Assembly: GCA_964619535.1 (NCBI GenBank)
Contig: CAZUEX010000013.1
Location: 1 to 64,000 of the forward strand
From: Leptonema sp964619535
GTDB lineage: Bacteria; Spirochaetota; Leptospiria; Leptospirales; Leptonemataceae
Direction: 5' to 3'
DNA: 64,000 nucleotides
Position numbers and translations under genes: made by a program. The notes under the pieces are model-generated. The model made no database searches, was not told the origin of the DNA, and saw nothing but the letters and a program-made list of their open reading frames with translations. Each line of letters starts with the position of its first letter. The stretch's first letter is position 1. Positions 52,209 to 61,242 of this stretch are shown here, one piece after another.

Positions 52209-52236
52209 GTGTATCTCCTGTATTATCTGTGCTATG

Positions 52237-53076
52237 TTATCTCTCGATCCCGGCCATGGCAGGTTGCCCATCCAGGATCCAGCTCGAAGAGGCATACATC
52301 TGTCTCGTCTTCCTCCGTGCCCGGTCGATAATCTCATGCCGGATGGGTTCAGGGCAGAGAGCAGACTCCGTTCCTGCATAGGTCTTAAAATGTGAGAGCA
52401 AAGAGTTGTAAAAGCCCGAAAGATCAAAGGTATCTGGCAGATGCATCAGGAACTCATCATGGGGCCTGCTTTTGCGATAGTCCGGTTCAGCGGGCGGATG
52501 ATTTAAAAAACGCGAAATAAATGGAATGATGTCCTTCTGCACAAGCAGGGTACCGTGATGCACAATCATTCCGTACTTCCGAAACTGCGCATTCCCCGAT
52601 ATCTTTTTCTGCCTTCCCTCCGGTTCCAGTACAATATCTGACAGTCCTCGCACACCACATTCAATACCCTGTGCATGAAGACTTCGCGTCACCATACCGA
52701 GAAAGACCTCATAGGAATGCCGCACGGCATACAGGTCCCGGTGCATTTCCATGGGCAGGAAAAAGCTGTAATTCACGTTTCCCGGACCATGCAATACCGT
52801 TCCTCCACCGGAAATACGTCTGGCAATCATGGGGTGTCTTTTCCACACCCTTGGATCCATCGTTGGTCGAAACTGCTCGAGGTATTCCGGTCGGATATTC
52901 TTACGGGCATTGCAGGTTCTTCCAAGGACGATCGTATACGGATTGGACCAGAAGCGAATAAAGCCACTGATGCCAAGTGTTTTGAATCGTTCTCCACAGT
53001 ACTCCGCAATGGCATCTTCCATGGCCAGAGATAGGTAGGGATTCCGTATCTTCAGGTCGGGTAATTCAAATATCAT
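52237..53076 (-). CDS. Lipoate-protein ligase / octanoyltransferase family protein
   Basis: Attaches lipoyl or octanoyl groups to E2/GcvH lysines. The LplA/LipM-type core is clear: IRFWSNPYTIVLGRTCNARK, RRISGGGTVLHGPGNVNYSF, the catalytic-Lys motif KKISGNAQFRKYGMIVHHGT, followed by LLV. At 279 residues it has no C-terminal LplA accessory domain recognisable by eye, so LipM/LplJ-like function cannot be excluded. Its ATG overlaps the stop of the RsbW-like gene (ATGA at 53076-53073), an unusual coupling. Confidence 0.9.
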   Translation of the reverse strand: MIFELPDLKIRNPYLSLAMEDAIAEYCGERFKTLGISGFIRFWSNPYTIVLGRTCNARKNIRPEYLEQFRPTMDPRVWKRHPMIARRISGGGTVLHGPGNVNYSFFLPMEMHRDLYAVRHSYEVFLGMVTRSLHAQGIECGVRGLSDIVLEPEGRQKKISGNAQFRKYGMIVHHGTLLVQKDIIPFISRFLNHPPAEPDYRKSRPHDEFLMHLPDTFDLSGFYNSLLSHFKTYAGTESALCPEPIRHEIIDRARRKTRQMYASSSWILDGQPAMAGIER

Positions 53077-53570
53077 GACCGGAACCTCTTCTTAACGACA
53101 AACAGGGTACCGCGACTATGATCGAAGTAATGATAATCCGATAGGGCTGTGATCAGGAACAGACCAAGACCGTTTTCTCTATACTCTGACAGATCCTTGC
53201 CTGTCGGTTTTTCGTCTCTTACAGGAGCAAAATCGCGAAACCTTATTTCAACAAACGTACGAAAGAATAACAGATCAATAAAGATGGCACCGTCGCTTCG
53301 TCCGCCGTATGCATGCTTCATAATGTTGGTCAACGCTTCGCCGGCTATCAGCTTCAGGTCAAAGGCATCGGGCTTTGAACAACCATGCTGCAGACAGAGG
53401 CGATAGACAAAGTCTCGCACGGGATGCAGATAGGATGGCATGGATGGTATTTGCAGCCGAATACGATCCGAGCTCTCTCTTGAAGGCACATATCCAGTAC
53501 CTTCAAGGAGGGGGTCATCGGCATTCTCTGCACCTATGTCAAACTCTTCTCGCGTCATTACCTCGGGCAC
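53073..53570 (-). CDS. RsbW-like serine kinase / anti-sigma ATPase domain protein
   Basis: 165 residues, one GHKL ATPase domain of the RsbW/SpoIIAB type. The N-box is KLIAGEALTNIMKHAYGG and the G2 box is ENGLGLFLITAL; the G1 region (EIRFRDFAP) is degenerate. Such proteins bind anti-sigma antagonists or sigma factors in partner-switching systems. No STAS-domain antagonist, phosphatase or matching sigma gene is nearby. Start is GTG 53570, with ATG 53558 as an alternative. It lies 12 bp after typA and is coupled to the lipoate ligase gene. Confidence 0.82.
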   Translation of the reverse strand: MPEVMTREEFDIGAENADDPLLEGTGYVPSRESSDRIRLQIPSMPSYLHPVRDFVYRLCLQHGCSKPDAFDLKLIAGEALTNIMKHAYGGRSDGAIFIDLLFFRTFVEIRFRDFAPVRDEKPTGKDLSEYRENGLGLFLITALSDYHYFDHSRGTLFVVKKRFRS

Positions 53571-53581
53571 CTGTAATCAGG

Positions 53582-55414
53582 TTACTGAGCGGCAGCCCTG
53601 GCCATTTTCTTTCTCTCATGCGGATCCAGATATTTTTTTCGTATGCGCAGGTTCTGCGGCGTAACCTCTACCAGCTCATCATCATCGATGAACTCCAGGC
53701 ACTGCTCAAGTGTAAGCTGTCGTGGCGGCACAAGACGCACCGCTTCATCCGATCCGCTTGCCCTGACGTTGGTGAGCTTCTTTTCTTTACATGGATTTAC
53801 TTCGAGATCGTTCTCGCGCGAGCATTCTCCGAGAACCATCCCCTTGTATACCTGAACACCCGGCGGAACAAAGAGAACGCCTCTTTCCTGGATGGCCCAG
53901 AGGGCATAAGGAACCGTAGTGCCCTGCTCCATCGACACCAGGGCACCGTTCTTACGTCCCTGGATCGGACCGGCATAAGCGTCGTATTTCAAGAAGACAG
54001 AGGTGACAGCAGCACTGCCACGGCTTTCCGTAATGAGGAAGCTACGAAATCCAATCAAGCCTCGTGTGGGGATTACGTATTCGATGCGAGTCGTGCCGTG
54101 CACAGACGTCTCCATCGCCGTCATTTCGCCTTTGCGTCGGTTCAATTCCTGAATAATGGTTCCGCTGTATTCTTCAGGGAGGTCAATGATGAGCTGTTCA
54201 TACGGCTCGGTACGTCGTCCCTGGTCGTCCTTTTTGAAGATCACTTCAGGTCGGGATACCTGAAGCTCATACCCTTCTCGCCGCATGGTTTCAACGAGGA
54301 CGGAAAGATGCAGGTCACCGCGCCCCTGTACCTGAAAACGGTCCTTCCGTTCCGGGTCCTCGTAAACTCGCATGGCAACGTTCGTTAACGTTTCGCGAAA
54401 AAGCCGATCGCGGATCTGGCGGGTTGTAACGAACTTGCCCTCTTTGCCGGCAAAGGGAGAGTCATTTACCAGAAAGAACATCGAAACGGTTGGTTCATCC
54501 ACATGAATGGGAGGACGCGCCTCTACATTTCCTTCCACACCAAGCGTATCGCCGATGGCCACATCTTCCAGGCCGGTAATGCCAACGATATCGCCCGCTA
54601 CAGCTTCCTGCAGCTCCACCTGCCGAAGGCCTTCAAATCCAAGGATCTTGGTAATGCGTCCCTTCTTCGAACCGTTTTCGCCTACGAACTCCACGGGCTG
54701 GTTCTTGCGGATCGTACCGCGAAAGATTCGACCGATGCCAACCCGTCCCATGTAATCATCATAGTCCAGGTTCATCACCTGCATCTGCAGGTCTCCCTCG
54801 GCATTGCCCGATGCAGCGGGTACATGCTCAAGGATTACGTCCAGCAGGGGCAACAGGTCCTTATCTTCCGTACCTGCCCGTTCCAGCTCCGTGGAGGCAA
54901 AGCCACCCTTGGCCGAACAATAAACCGTCGGAAAGTCCATCTGCTCTGCTGTTGCTCCGAGTTCGTCAAAGAGGTCAAAGACCTTATCGATGACCCGGTC
55001 GGGGGCAGCAAAATCTCGATCGATTTTATTGATGACAAGGATCGGTCTGTGACCCATGCGAAGCGACTTATCCAGCACAAAGCGGGTCTGTGGCATGGGA
55101 CCTTCCACTGCATCTACGAGTAGAAGACTGCAGTCGGCCATGCCGAGCACACGCTCCACCTCACCACCGAAGTCGGCGTGGCCGGGAGTGTCGATAATGT
55201 TGATTTTATTGCCTTTGTAAGAGACCGAAGCGTTCTTGGCCTTGATCGTGATTCCCCGTTCCCGCTCGAGATCCATGTTGTCCATAACTCGATCTCGATC
55301 CTCTTTCTGACTGATCTGGCCGGTGGCTTTCAGGAGTCCGTCTACGAGCGTGGTCTTCCCATGATCAACGTGGGCAATGATTGCAATATTGCGAATGTCC
55401 ATACTTTTCTTCAT
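53582..55414 (-). CDS. typA: Translational GTPase TypA/BipA
   Basis: Ribosome-associated GTPase used under stress and for 50S assembly. G1 NIAIIAHVDHGKTTLVDGLL, G2/switch I RERGITIKAKNASVSYKGNK, G3 DTPGHADFGGEVERVLGM, G4 LVINKIDRDFAAP, then the EF-G-like domains and the BipA-specific C-terminus (GTTVPYALWAIQERGVLFVP, KEKKLTNVRASGSDEAVRLV). About 610 residues, normal. ATG 55414 is chosen; a GTG two codons earlier is possible. It is divergent from the cyclase gene, with 248 bp between starts. Confidence 0.97.
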   Translation of the reverse strand: MKKSMDIRNIAIIAHVDHGKTTLVDGLLKATGQISQKEDRDRVMDNMDLERERGITIKAKNASVSYKGNKINIIDTPGHADFGGEVERVLGMADCSLLLVDAVEGPMPQTRFVLDKSLRMGHRPILVINKIDRDFAAPDRVIDKVFDLFDELGATAEQMDFPTVYCSAKGGFASTELERAGTEDKDLLPLLDVILEHVPAASGNAEGDLQMQVMNLDYDDYMGRVGIGRIFRGTIRKNQPVEFVGENGSKKGRITKILGFEGLRQVELQEAVAGDIVGITGLEDVAIGDTLGVEGNVEARPPIHVDEPTVSMFFLVNDSPFAGKEGKFVTTRQIRDRLFRETLTNVAMRVYEDPERKDRFQVQGRGDLHLSVLVETMRREGYELQVSRPEVIFKKDDQGRRTEPYEQLIIDLPEEYSGTIIQELNRRKGEMTAMETSVHGTTRIEYVIPTRGLIGFRSFLITESRGSAAVTSVFLKYDAYAGPIQGRKNGALVSMEQGTTVPYALWAIQERGVLFVPPGVQVYKGMVLGECSRENDLEVNPCKEKKLTNVRASGSDEAVRLVPPRQLTLEQCLEFIDDDELVEVTPQNLRIRKKYLDPHERKKMARAAAQ

Positions 55415-55662
55415 CGTCACGTTTTTCCGGGTCCCTCTGACAGCAACACTGAAAAATTCGTTCCTGCACGACGATTTTCAAGGAGCCCGCTTTTCTTTTT
55501 TCAGCGAACTTTCCCTGCTGAACGATCTTTTCTTATGAGGGGGAGCCATTTCACCGGTCGGCCTCAAAAAGATTCAACGGTCTGCCTTCCCGGGCAAACA
55601 AAATGCAAAAACATCCGTCCAATAGACGGCCGGTGCTTCCCGGCACATGATTCGAGGATGAA

Positions 55663-58008
55663 ATGATCGGAAATAAAAGATTTCACCGGGCGCTTGATAA
55701 CTCATTAGACGCAATGTTACGGCATCGCGGCGATGCAGATCTGTCCAGGGCTGTACGGGAATGGAAGCTGCTTGGCATTGAGCTGGTACTGCTTGTGGAC
55801 TCCGGCCAGGGGATGGCACTGGACTTCCTCGCCAGGGACCTTCTGCTGCAGGGCATGGCCGTTCACCTGATTCGCCTCGAAGAGCTCCTGCAGGAGGGAG
55901 CACTACAGCATTTTCGCGACGAACGCATCCTCCTCCTTCATGCCGAATCCAACGAAGAGCTGCTCAACCGGCTGCACCTCGATCCCGTTCTGGATGAGCC
56001 ACCGGTCGTTCTACGGCCCGTTATCAGTGATAAAGCCAGCACTTCCGCACCACCGGTCGAACAGAAGGCCGATATGCCGGCACAGCCGGTCGAACAGAAG
56101 GCCGATGTCCCGGCACAGCCGGTCGAACCCGAGAAGGCCGCATCGGCCATTCCTGAAGCGGACGATGCGCCTTCTGAAACCTCCGTATCGTTCTGGAATA
56201 TCAAGATCAAGACCGTTGCCATCCTGTCGGCCCTTATCGTTTCAGCACTCAGTGCGATGATCTTCTGGGCCAGCTGGGAGTTCACCGGAGACGTAGAGCG
56301 TGAAATCGAGGTCAATGCAACACAGCTAAACGAGGTGGTGGGACAGAAGGTCCAGGTAATCCTTGAGCAGACTCGATACAGCACGAATCTCATTGCCACA
56401 AGGGCCGAAGACGGTGTGGGAGCAGAGGCCTACCAGGGTAATGAATATATCTATGCCATCCTTACAACCATACCGACCGGCAACACCCTTTCGATTTCTT
56501 CAACCCTCTTGAACCAGGAGCAGATGGATCTGCACGGGCTTACAGAAGAGGATCTACAGAAGATCATCTCTCTTTACGGGGATGCCCTGGCAACGGCGCA
56601 AACGGGTGCCACGGTCGTTATGAATGCATCGGCGGGCTTTCGCCTTCCTCTTATCGTCATGTCTTTTCCGTCAAAGACGCAAACGGGAAAGATCCTCGTC
56701 GCTCTCACCGACGGTCGACGGATCGGCGAATCATTTCTTGCCTCTGATTCCTCGTTAACCTTTCTCGTAGATCGAAATGGCAACATCGTAGCGCATCCGG
56801 ATCCAACGGTTGTAATGGGTGGCATGAATGTGGCCGACCTGCCCATATTCCAGGCCATGATGAAAAGCACCGTCGATACTGCGATGAGGCGCTACCAGTA
56901 TGAGGGCATATGGTACCGCGGTGCCTATAAAAAGCTTCCGCTGGCAGGACTGGGAGTGATCTATACGATCGAGGAAGACAGGGCCTTTCGACGCGTCGAG
57001 GACATTCGCCGGCGAAACCTGTTTGTACTCGGAACGGTTCTTTCTCTGGCCATTCTTGTGGGCTACTTCTTTGCACGGAGCCTGGCCATCCCCCTGCGCG
57101 AACTGGTAAAGGCCACCAGGCGCGTGGAGCAGGAAGACTACACGGTAGCCGTCGAACCGCGCAATCGTGATGAGGTAGGCGCTCTGGCCACCTCCTTTAA
57201 CAAAATGGTAAGTGGACTTGCCGAGCGCGAACGCATGAAGGATGCCTTCGGTCGGTTTGTAAACAAAGAAGTGGCCGAACGGGCCATGCGTGGCGAGATC
57301 AAGCTCGGTGGTGAGAAAAAAGAATGTGCTGTGTTCTTTTCTGACCTTCGCGGGTTTACAGCCATGTCCGAGAAACTGCAACCGGAAGAGGTTGTAGAGT
57401 ATCTGAACCGCTATTTTACATTCATGGTGGACTGTGTGGACAAGACGCATGGTGTCGTGGATAAGTTTATCGGTGACGCCGTTATGGCAACCTGGGGCTC
57501 CGTCATCACCCACGGCAACGATACTGCCAACGCTATCGACGGTGCTCTGATGATGCGCAAAGCTCTGCGGGAGTTTAACCGCTATAACAGCGAACACAAC
57601 CTTCCCATTGCAAAGTTTGGATGTGGCATCAACACAGGACCTGTCATATCCGGCCAGATTGGATCAGAGAAGAAGCTTGAGTTCACGGTGATCGGCGATG
57701 CGGTCAACCTTGCAAGTCGTATAGAATCGCTGAACAAGCCCTTTGCCACAGACATATTGATTTCGCAGGATGCCTACGACAGAGTGGCCGACCTGTTCGA
57801 TGTCATAAAGATGCCTGCCATCATGGTAAAGGGAAAGGAAGAACCGCAGACCATATACTGTGTACTTGGCAGAAAGGATGATCCCGATCGACCGAAATCA
57901 CTGGAAGAGCTTCGCAGAATGGCCGGAATCGACTGGGAACCGAAAGGACAGCCCGGGGAGGTAATGGACGAGGACAAAGAAGAGAAGTATGAAATTATCG
58001 AAGAGTGA
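55663..58008 (+). CDS. Membrane class III adenylate/guanylate cyclase with extracellular sensor and HAMP
   Basis: 781 residues. Order: a cytoplasmic N-terminal domain of unknown type (~1-110); a Pro-rich repeat linker (~125-165); a transmembrane helix (VAILSALIVSALSAMIFWAS); a dCache-like periplasmic sensor (~210-440); a second helix (LFVLGTVLSLAILVGYFFA); HAMP; and the cyclase domain (~540-750). Catalytic residues are in place: metal Asp in AVFFSDLRGFTAMSE and in DKFIGDAVMATWG, the base-contacting Lys in KKLEFTVIGDAVNLASRIES, and the N-x-x-S-R transition-state pair there. ATP is the probable substrate, making cAMP, but Lys/Asp specificity needs assay. GAGG lies before the ATG. It overlaps the FecR-domain gene by 20 bp. 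Confidence 0.92.
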   Translation: MIGNKRFHRALDNSLDAMLRHRGDADLSRAVREWKLLGIELVLLVDSGQGMALDFLARDLLLQGMAVHLIRLEELLQEGALQHFRDERILLLHAESNEELLNRLHLDPVLDEPPVVLRPVISDKASTSAPPVEQKADMPAQPVEQKADVPAQPVEPEKAASAIPEADDAPSETSVSFWNIKIKTVAILSALIVSALSAMIFWASWEFTGDVEREIEVNATQLNEVVGQKVQVILEQTRYSTNLIATRAEDGVGAEAYQGNEYIYAILTTIPTGNTLSISSTLLNQEQMDLHGLTEEDLQKIISLYGDALATAQTGATVVMNASAGFRLPLIVMSFPSKTQTGKILVALTDGRRIGESFLASDSSLTFLVDRNGNIVAHPDPTVVMGGMNVADLPIFQAMMKSTVDTAMRRYQYEGIWYRGAYKKLPLAGLGVIYTIEEDRAFRRVEDIRRRNLFVLGTVLSLAILVGYFFARSLAIPLRELVKATRRVEQEDYTVAVEPRNRDEVGALATSFNKMVSGLAERERMKDAFGRFVNKEVAERAMRGEIKLGGEKKECAVFFSDLRGFTAMSEKLQPEEVVEYLNRYFTFMVDCVDKTHGVVDKFIGDAVMATWGSVITHGNDTANAIDGALMMRKALREFNRYNSEHNLPIAKFGCGINTGPVISGQIGSEKKLEFTVIGDAVNLASRIESLNKPFATDILISQDAYDRVADLFDVIKMPAIMVKGKEEPQTIYCVLGRKDDPDRPKSLEELRRMAGIDWEPKGQPGEVMDEDKEEKYEIIEE
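56053..56139 (+). repeat. 33-bp in-frame repeats in the cyclase gene
   Basis: Two near-identical 33-bp units (56053-56085, 56086-56118) and a partial third (56119-56139) begin CCGGTCGAACAGAAGGCC and encode PVEQKADMPAQ, PVEQKADVPAQ, PVEPEKA. They lengthen the linker before the first membrane helix. Copy number may vary between strains. Confidence 0.85.
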
Positions 58009-60037
58009 CATTGCCTTTACGGCCATCGCTTTACTCGTTGCAGTATTCCTTCTCACCTTGCTGTACAGGGACATCAATCGCTCCCTCAATACCGGCGATC
58101 GAAAGCCCATAGGAAAGATTGTGTTCAAAGAGCGTATTGCACAGCGTAAGCTGAGTCGAGAAGCGATATGGGAACGACTGCAAACAGAGTCCCCTGTCTT
58201 TAATCGCGATACCATCCGAACCGAAAACCTTTCCGAGGCTGAAATCGTTCTCAATGATGGCAGCCGTATCGCTCTTGAAGAAAATACACTCATCGTACTG
58301 AATTTTGCCAATAATGAAGCGCTTCTTGAGTTCTCCTATGGTGGGATTCGCGCCGCCACCGATGACTCTAACCTGAAGGTCCGTTCCGGTGAAACCGTGG
58401 TCGACCTGCGCAGTGCAGAAGCCCGCCTTTCCTCTGACAGCGCAGATGCCCTTCAGCTTGAGGTTACCAATGGAAAAGCCCTGCTGGAGCAGGGCGGTCA
58501 GAACAGGGAAGTGTCAGAAAACGAGATGGCCCAGGTAGAAGGCAGCGAGATCAGCACCACTGAAATCGGTGCTTTGCTCATTGAACCGGCCAATGGCGAA
58601 CGACGGATCACCACAAAAGAAAGGGAGCCCGTACAGTTTCGCTGGCAGGCAGACGGTCAGACCAGATTCGAGTTATCAAAATCGCGTGACTTTCGTTCTC
58701 CCATGCTAAGCCGACCTGCTTCTGCATCGATTACCGTTCCTCTTTCTCCTGGCCTTTACTACTGGCGTGTCGTTTCGGATAACGATCAACCTGCACAGGT
58801 GCGCTCGTTTACCGTTATAAAGAAGGAAAGCGTCGCCCTGCACTGGCCACAGCAGAACAGCGTGCTGCCGGTCCGACAGGCCACCACACCGGTACAGTTT
58901 TCCTGGGCACCGCTGGATCTGGCCAGCTCTTACCGCGTTGTCGTTTCGCGTGACAGAGAAGGTAGCGACATCATCCGCCAGGAGAGCGTACAGACCACCC
59001 TGCTTGCCATGTCCCTTCCACCAGGGAAGTACTACTGGAAGGTCATTCCTCTGAGCCCTCTTCCAGAGGCCGTCTCTGCCTCGCCACCCCGGCCTTTTAC
59101 AGTAGAACGCCTGCAAAAGCTTCCTCCGCCCATTCCCGTTGCACCGGCCGGAGCCACCTTCTTGCAGAAGATCGTTGCCAGGGAAGGCCTGGTCTTCACC
59201 TGGAAATCTTTTGTGGCCGGAGGGAACTACACCGTGCAGGTTGCAGCCGATCCCGCCTTTAAAGAGACGATTGTCAGCCAGAGGGTGTCCGTGCAGTCCT
59301 TCCTCCTGAAAAAGGACCTTCCCGAAAGGACCTATTACTGGAGGGTCCTCACAGATTCCGGTATTCCATCGGGCGTCCTGTCTTTCTCCATACGCAATAA
59401 AACAGAGGTCACAGCGATCTATCCGGTGGCGAATCGGTCCGTGTTGCTTGAGCCAGGGAAGACCGTGCCCATGCGATGGCAGGCCACCTCGGGCATATCA
59501 GGACGCTACCGCCTGATTATATCTACCACAGCAGATCTGAAGAATCCGGTCGTGGACCGGTCCTCACTTTCTGAAACAAGCCCTGTCAGGCTCGATCCAG
59601 GCAGGTATTACTGGAAGGTCCTGCAGCTTGGAGCGGACGGCGAGATCCTCGGACAGAGCCAGACCGAACCGTTCACGGTTGCCCTGCGACCGCCCAGGGT
59701 CACTCCCCTGCTGCCAGCTGCACAGACCAGGGTCGATATGACCGATCGCAACAGCATCCTCTTTCGCTGGCAGCCCACGGCAGATGCCGTTCGCTATCGC
59801 TTCCGGCTGTACAGAGAGCCCGGACACCGACGGATTTTTGAGCAGGTTACGCCGGCCAATCAGCTTCTCTTTCGTCGCCTCGATCTGCTCGATACAGGAC
59901 GTTTCAGCTGGTCTGTAACGGTTTTAACCAGGACGACAACGGTGGAAAGCGAAGAAGCCGTCGTACCTTTCCGGATCGTCATCGACCAGGGGCAGAAGCC
60001 AGAATTCCTCAGTCCGGACACGATCTTTGTAGAGTAA
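57989..60037 (+). CDS. FecR-domain protein with Fn3-like repeats
   Basis: 682 residues. One N-terminal transmembrane anchor (FTAIALLVAVFLLTLLYRDI) is followed by a FecR-type beta domain (~70-190: LSEAEIVLNDGSRIALEENT, NLKVRSGETVVDLR). Then come four or five repeats of ~90 residues, each with a fibronectin III-like strand near its end (PGLYYWRVVSD, PGKYYWKVIP, ERTYYWRVLTD, PGRYYWKVLQ, TGRFSWSVTV). This is an envelope sensor or binding protein; FecR domains often sense periplasmic signals, but no cognate sigma factor is nearby. It overlaps the cyclase gene by 20 bp and the 60045 gene follows after 7 bp, so the three are one operon. Confidence 0.85.
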   Translation: MKLSKSDIAFTAIALLVAVFLLTLLYRDINRSLNTGDRKPIGKIVFKERIAQRKLSREAIWERLQTESPVFNRDTIRTENLSEAEIVLNDGSRIALEENTLIVLNFANNEALLEFSYGGIRAATDDSNLKVRSGETVVDLRSAEARLSSDSADALQLEVTNGKALLEQGGQNREVSENEMAQVEGSEISTTEIGALLIEPANGERRITTKEREPVQFRWQADGQTRFELSKSRDFRSPMLSRPASASITVPLSPGLYYWRVVSDNDQPAQVRSFTVIKKESVALHWPQQNSVLPVRQATTPVQFSWAPLDLASSYRVVVSRDREGSDIIRQESVQTTLLAMSLPPGKYYWKVIPLSPLPEAVSASPPRPFTVERLQKLPPPIPVAPAGATFLQKIVAREGLVFTWKSFVAGGNYTVQVAADPAFKETIVSQRVSVQSFLLKKDLPERTYYWRVLTDSGIPSGVLSFSIRNKTEVTAIYPVANRSVLLEPGKTVPMRWQATSGISGRYRLIISTTADLKNPVVDRSSLSETSPVRLDPGRYYWKVLQLGADGEILGQSQTEPFTVALRPPRVTPLLPAAQTRVDMTDRNSILFRWQPTADAVRYRFRLYREPGHRRIFEQVTPANQLLFRRLDLLDTGRFSWSVTVLTRTTTVESEEAVVPFRIVIDQGQKPEFLSPDTIFVE

Positions 60038-60044
60038 GCATTCT

Positions 60045-61223
60045 ATGAAACGTTTATTAAATAGAACAAAACGGCCTCCGACAGGCAACGCAAGCCCTGC
60101 TCCGAAACGGAACTGCAGCCTCTGGATCTGCCGTTTCTTCTATGCCTTTGCATTTACAGCCATCTGCCATATGCCACTGTCTTCTCTTTTCTCTGAACCG
60201 GAAAAAGAGCAAAACGGTGCGGATGAGGCCTCATCAGAGGTAGAACCGGTGGCCGTTGAGGTGGAATGGAGCAGGGTCAATGGAGCAACCAGATACCTGC
60301 TACAGATCCGCAGCATGGACGGAAACATCGTCTTTGAAAAAGAAACAGAACAGACGAAGCTTCTCGTTCGTCTGCCACCCGGAAATTACTCCAAACGGCT
60401 TGGCCTGATCAATAAATTCAACAGGCTTTATCTTCGCACGGGCTGGCGGCCTCTGCGTATCATCCGTGTACTGGAACCTGAGATAGAGCTTGCCGCTCCT
60501 GTAGGCCCCATTCCTCGAGGTGGAGGGCGCCGTCAGGTGCGACTGAAGCCAACCGGAGAGATGGCCCAGACACGCTACTATCTGCTTGATGCCACGGGCC
60601 AGAAGAGATACCCGAAAACCAGGAAGCAGGCAGGCGAGGTCATCCTGGACATAGACCCGGATTCGATGCCCCCAGGGGAATACGATCTCGTCATGGAGAA
60701 CCCCCATGGGAAGCGGGATGTGAAAAAACGGCTGATCATTATCGACCGATCGGCTGCCGAAAAGGCAGAGTTACGACGCAAGAATCTTCGCTATGGCCTG
60801 TTGATTCCGGGCATTCCACAGAGGGACCGAGGTCAGACCCTCAAAGGGAACTCCCTCATGATTGCCTTTTTCGGGTCCCTGGCCTTTACGGCCTACTCCT
60901 ATCACAGGGCTACGACCATCTACAGTCAGCTACAGTCCGACCCTGTCTATGGACTTGCAAAAGACCCTGCAATCATGGCCTCTCTGGATAGCCAGCTGCC
61001 CTCCAGCCAGGCCATCTATCTGGCCGCCATTGCCGGTTACGGTGGCTGGCAGGCCAGCACATCGAGCTACAACCGGTTCCGTCTGTATTACTATGCCGGG
61101 GCCGCCCTTACGGCAGGGCTTTATGCCTACCACCTTGTCGATGTATACCGCTTTGACATTGCCATGACCCAGACCGCAAACGGCCAGCCTGCCATCCGCA
61201 CCGGGCTGACCTGGACGTTTTAG
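60045..61223 (+). CDS. Membrane protein of the cyclase/FecR operon
   Basis: 392 residues, family unknown. A positively charged N-terminus and one hydrophobic stretch (RFFYAFAFTAICHMPLSSLF) lead to a Fn3-like segment (VEWSRVNGATRYLLQIRSMD ... LPPGNYSKRLGLI) that echoes the repeats of the upstream FecR protein. The C-terminal third has two or three membrane segments (SLMIAFFGSLAFTAYSY, AIYLAAIAGYGGWQAS, YYYAGAALTAGLYAYHLVD). It is the last gene of cyclase-FecR-60045 and ends 20 bp from the convergent lipoprotein gene. The layout suggests an envelope sensing complex, which is inference. Confidence 0.7.
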   Translation: MKRLLNRTKRPPTGNASPAPKRNCSLWICRFFYAFAFTAICHMPLSSLFSEPEKEQNGADEASSEVEPVAVEVEWSRVNGATRYLLQIRSMDGNIVFEKETEQTKLLVRLPPGNYSKRLGLINKFNRLYLRTGWRPLRIIRVLEPEIELAAPVGPIPRGGGRRQVRLKPTGEMAQTRYYLLDATGQKRYPKTRKQAGEVILDIDPDSMPPGEYDLVMENPHGKRDVKKRLIIIDRSAAEKAELRRKNLRYGLLIPGIPQRDRGQTLKGNSLMIAFFGSLAFTAYSYHRATTIYSQLQSDPVYGLAKDPAIMASLDSQLPSSQAIYLAAIAGYGGWQASTSSYNRFRLYYYAGAALTAGLYAYHLVDVYRFDIAMTQTANGQPAIRTGLTWTF

Positions 61224-61242
61224 GTTGTTTTAGCTTTCGATA

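Noticed and set aside
52209..52427. 73-residue N-terminal extension of glyA
   Set aside because: It crosses the end of the lipoate ligase gene and lacks family residues; GGAG precedes ATG 52208.
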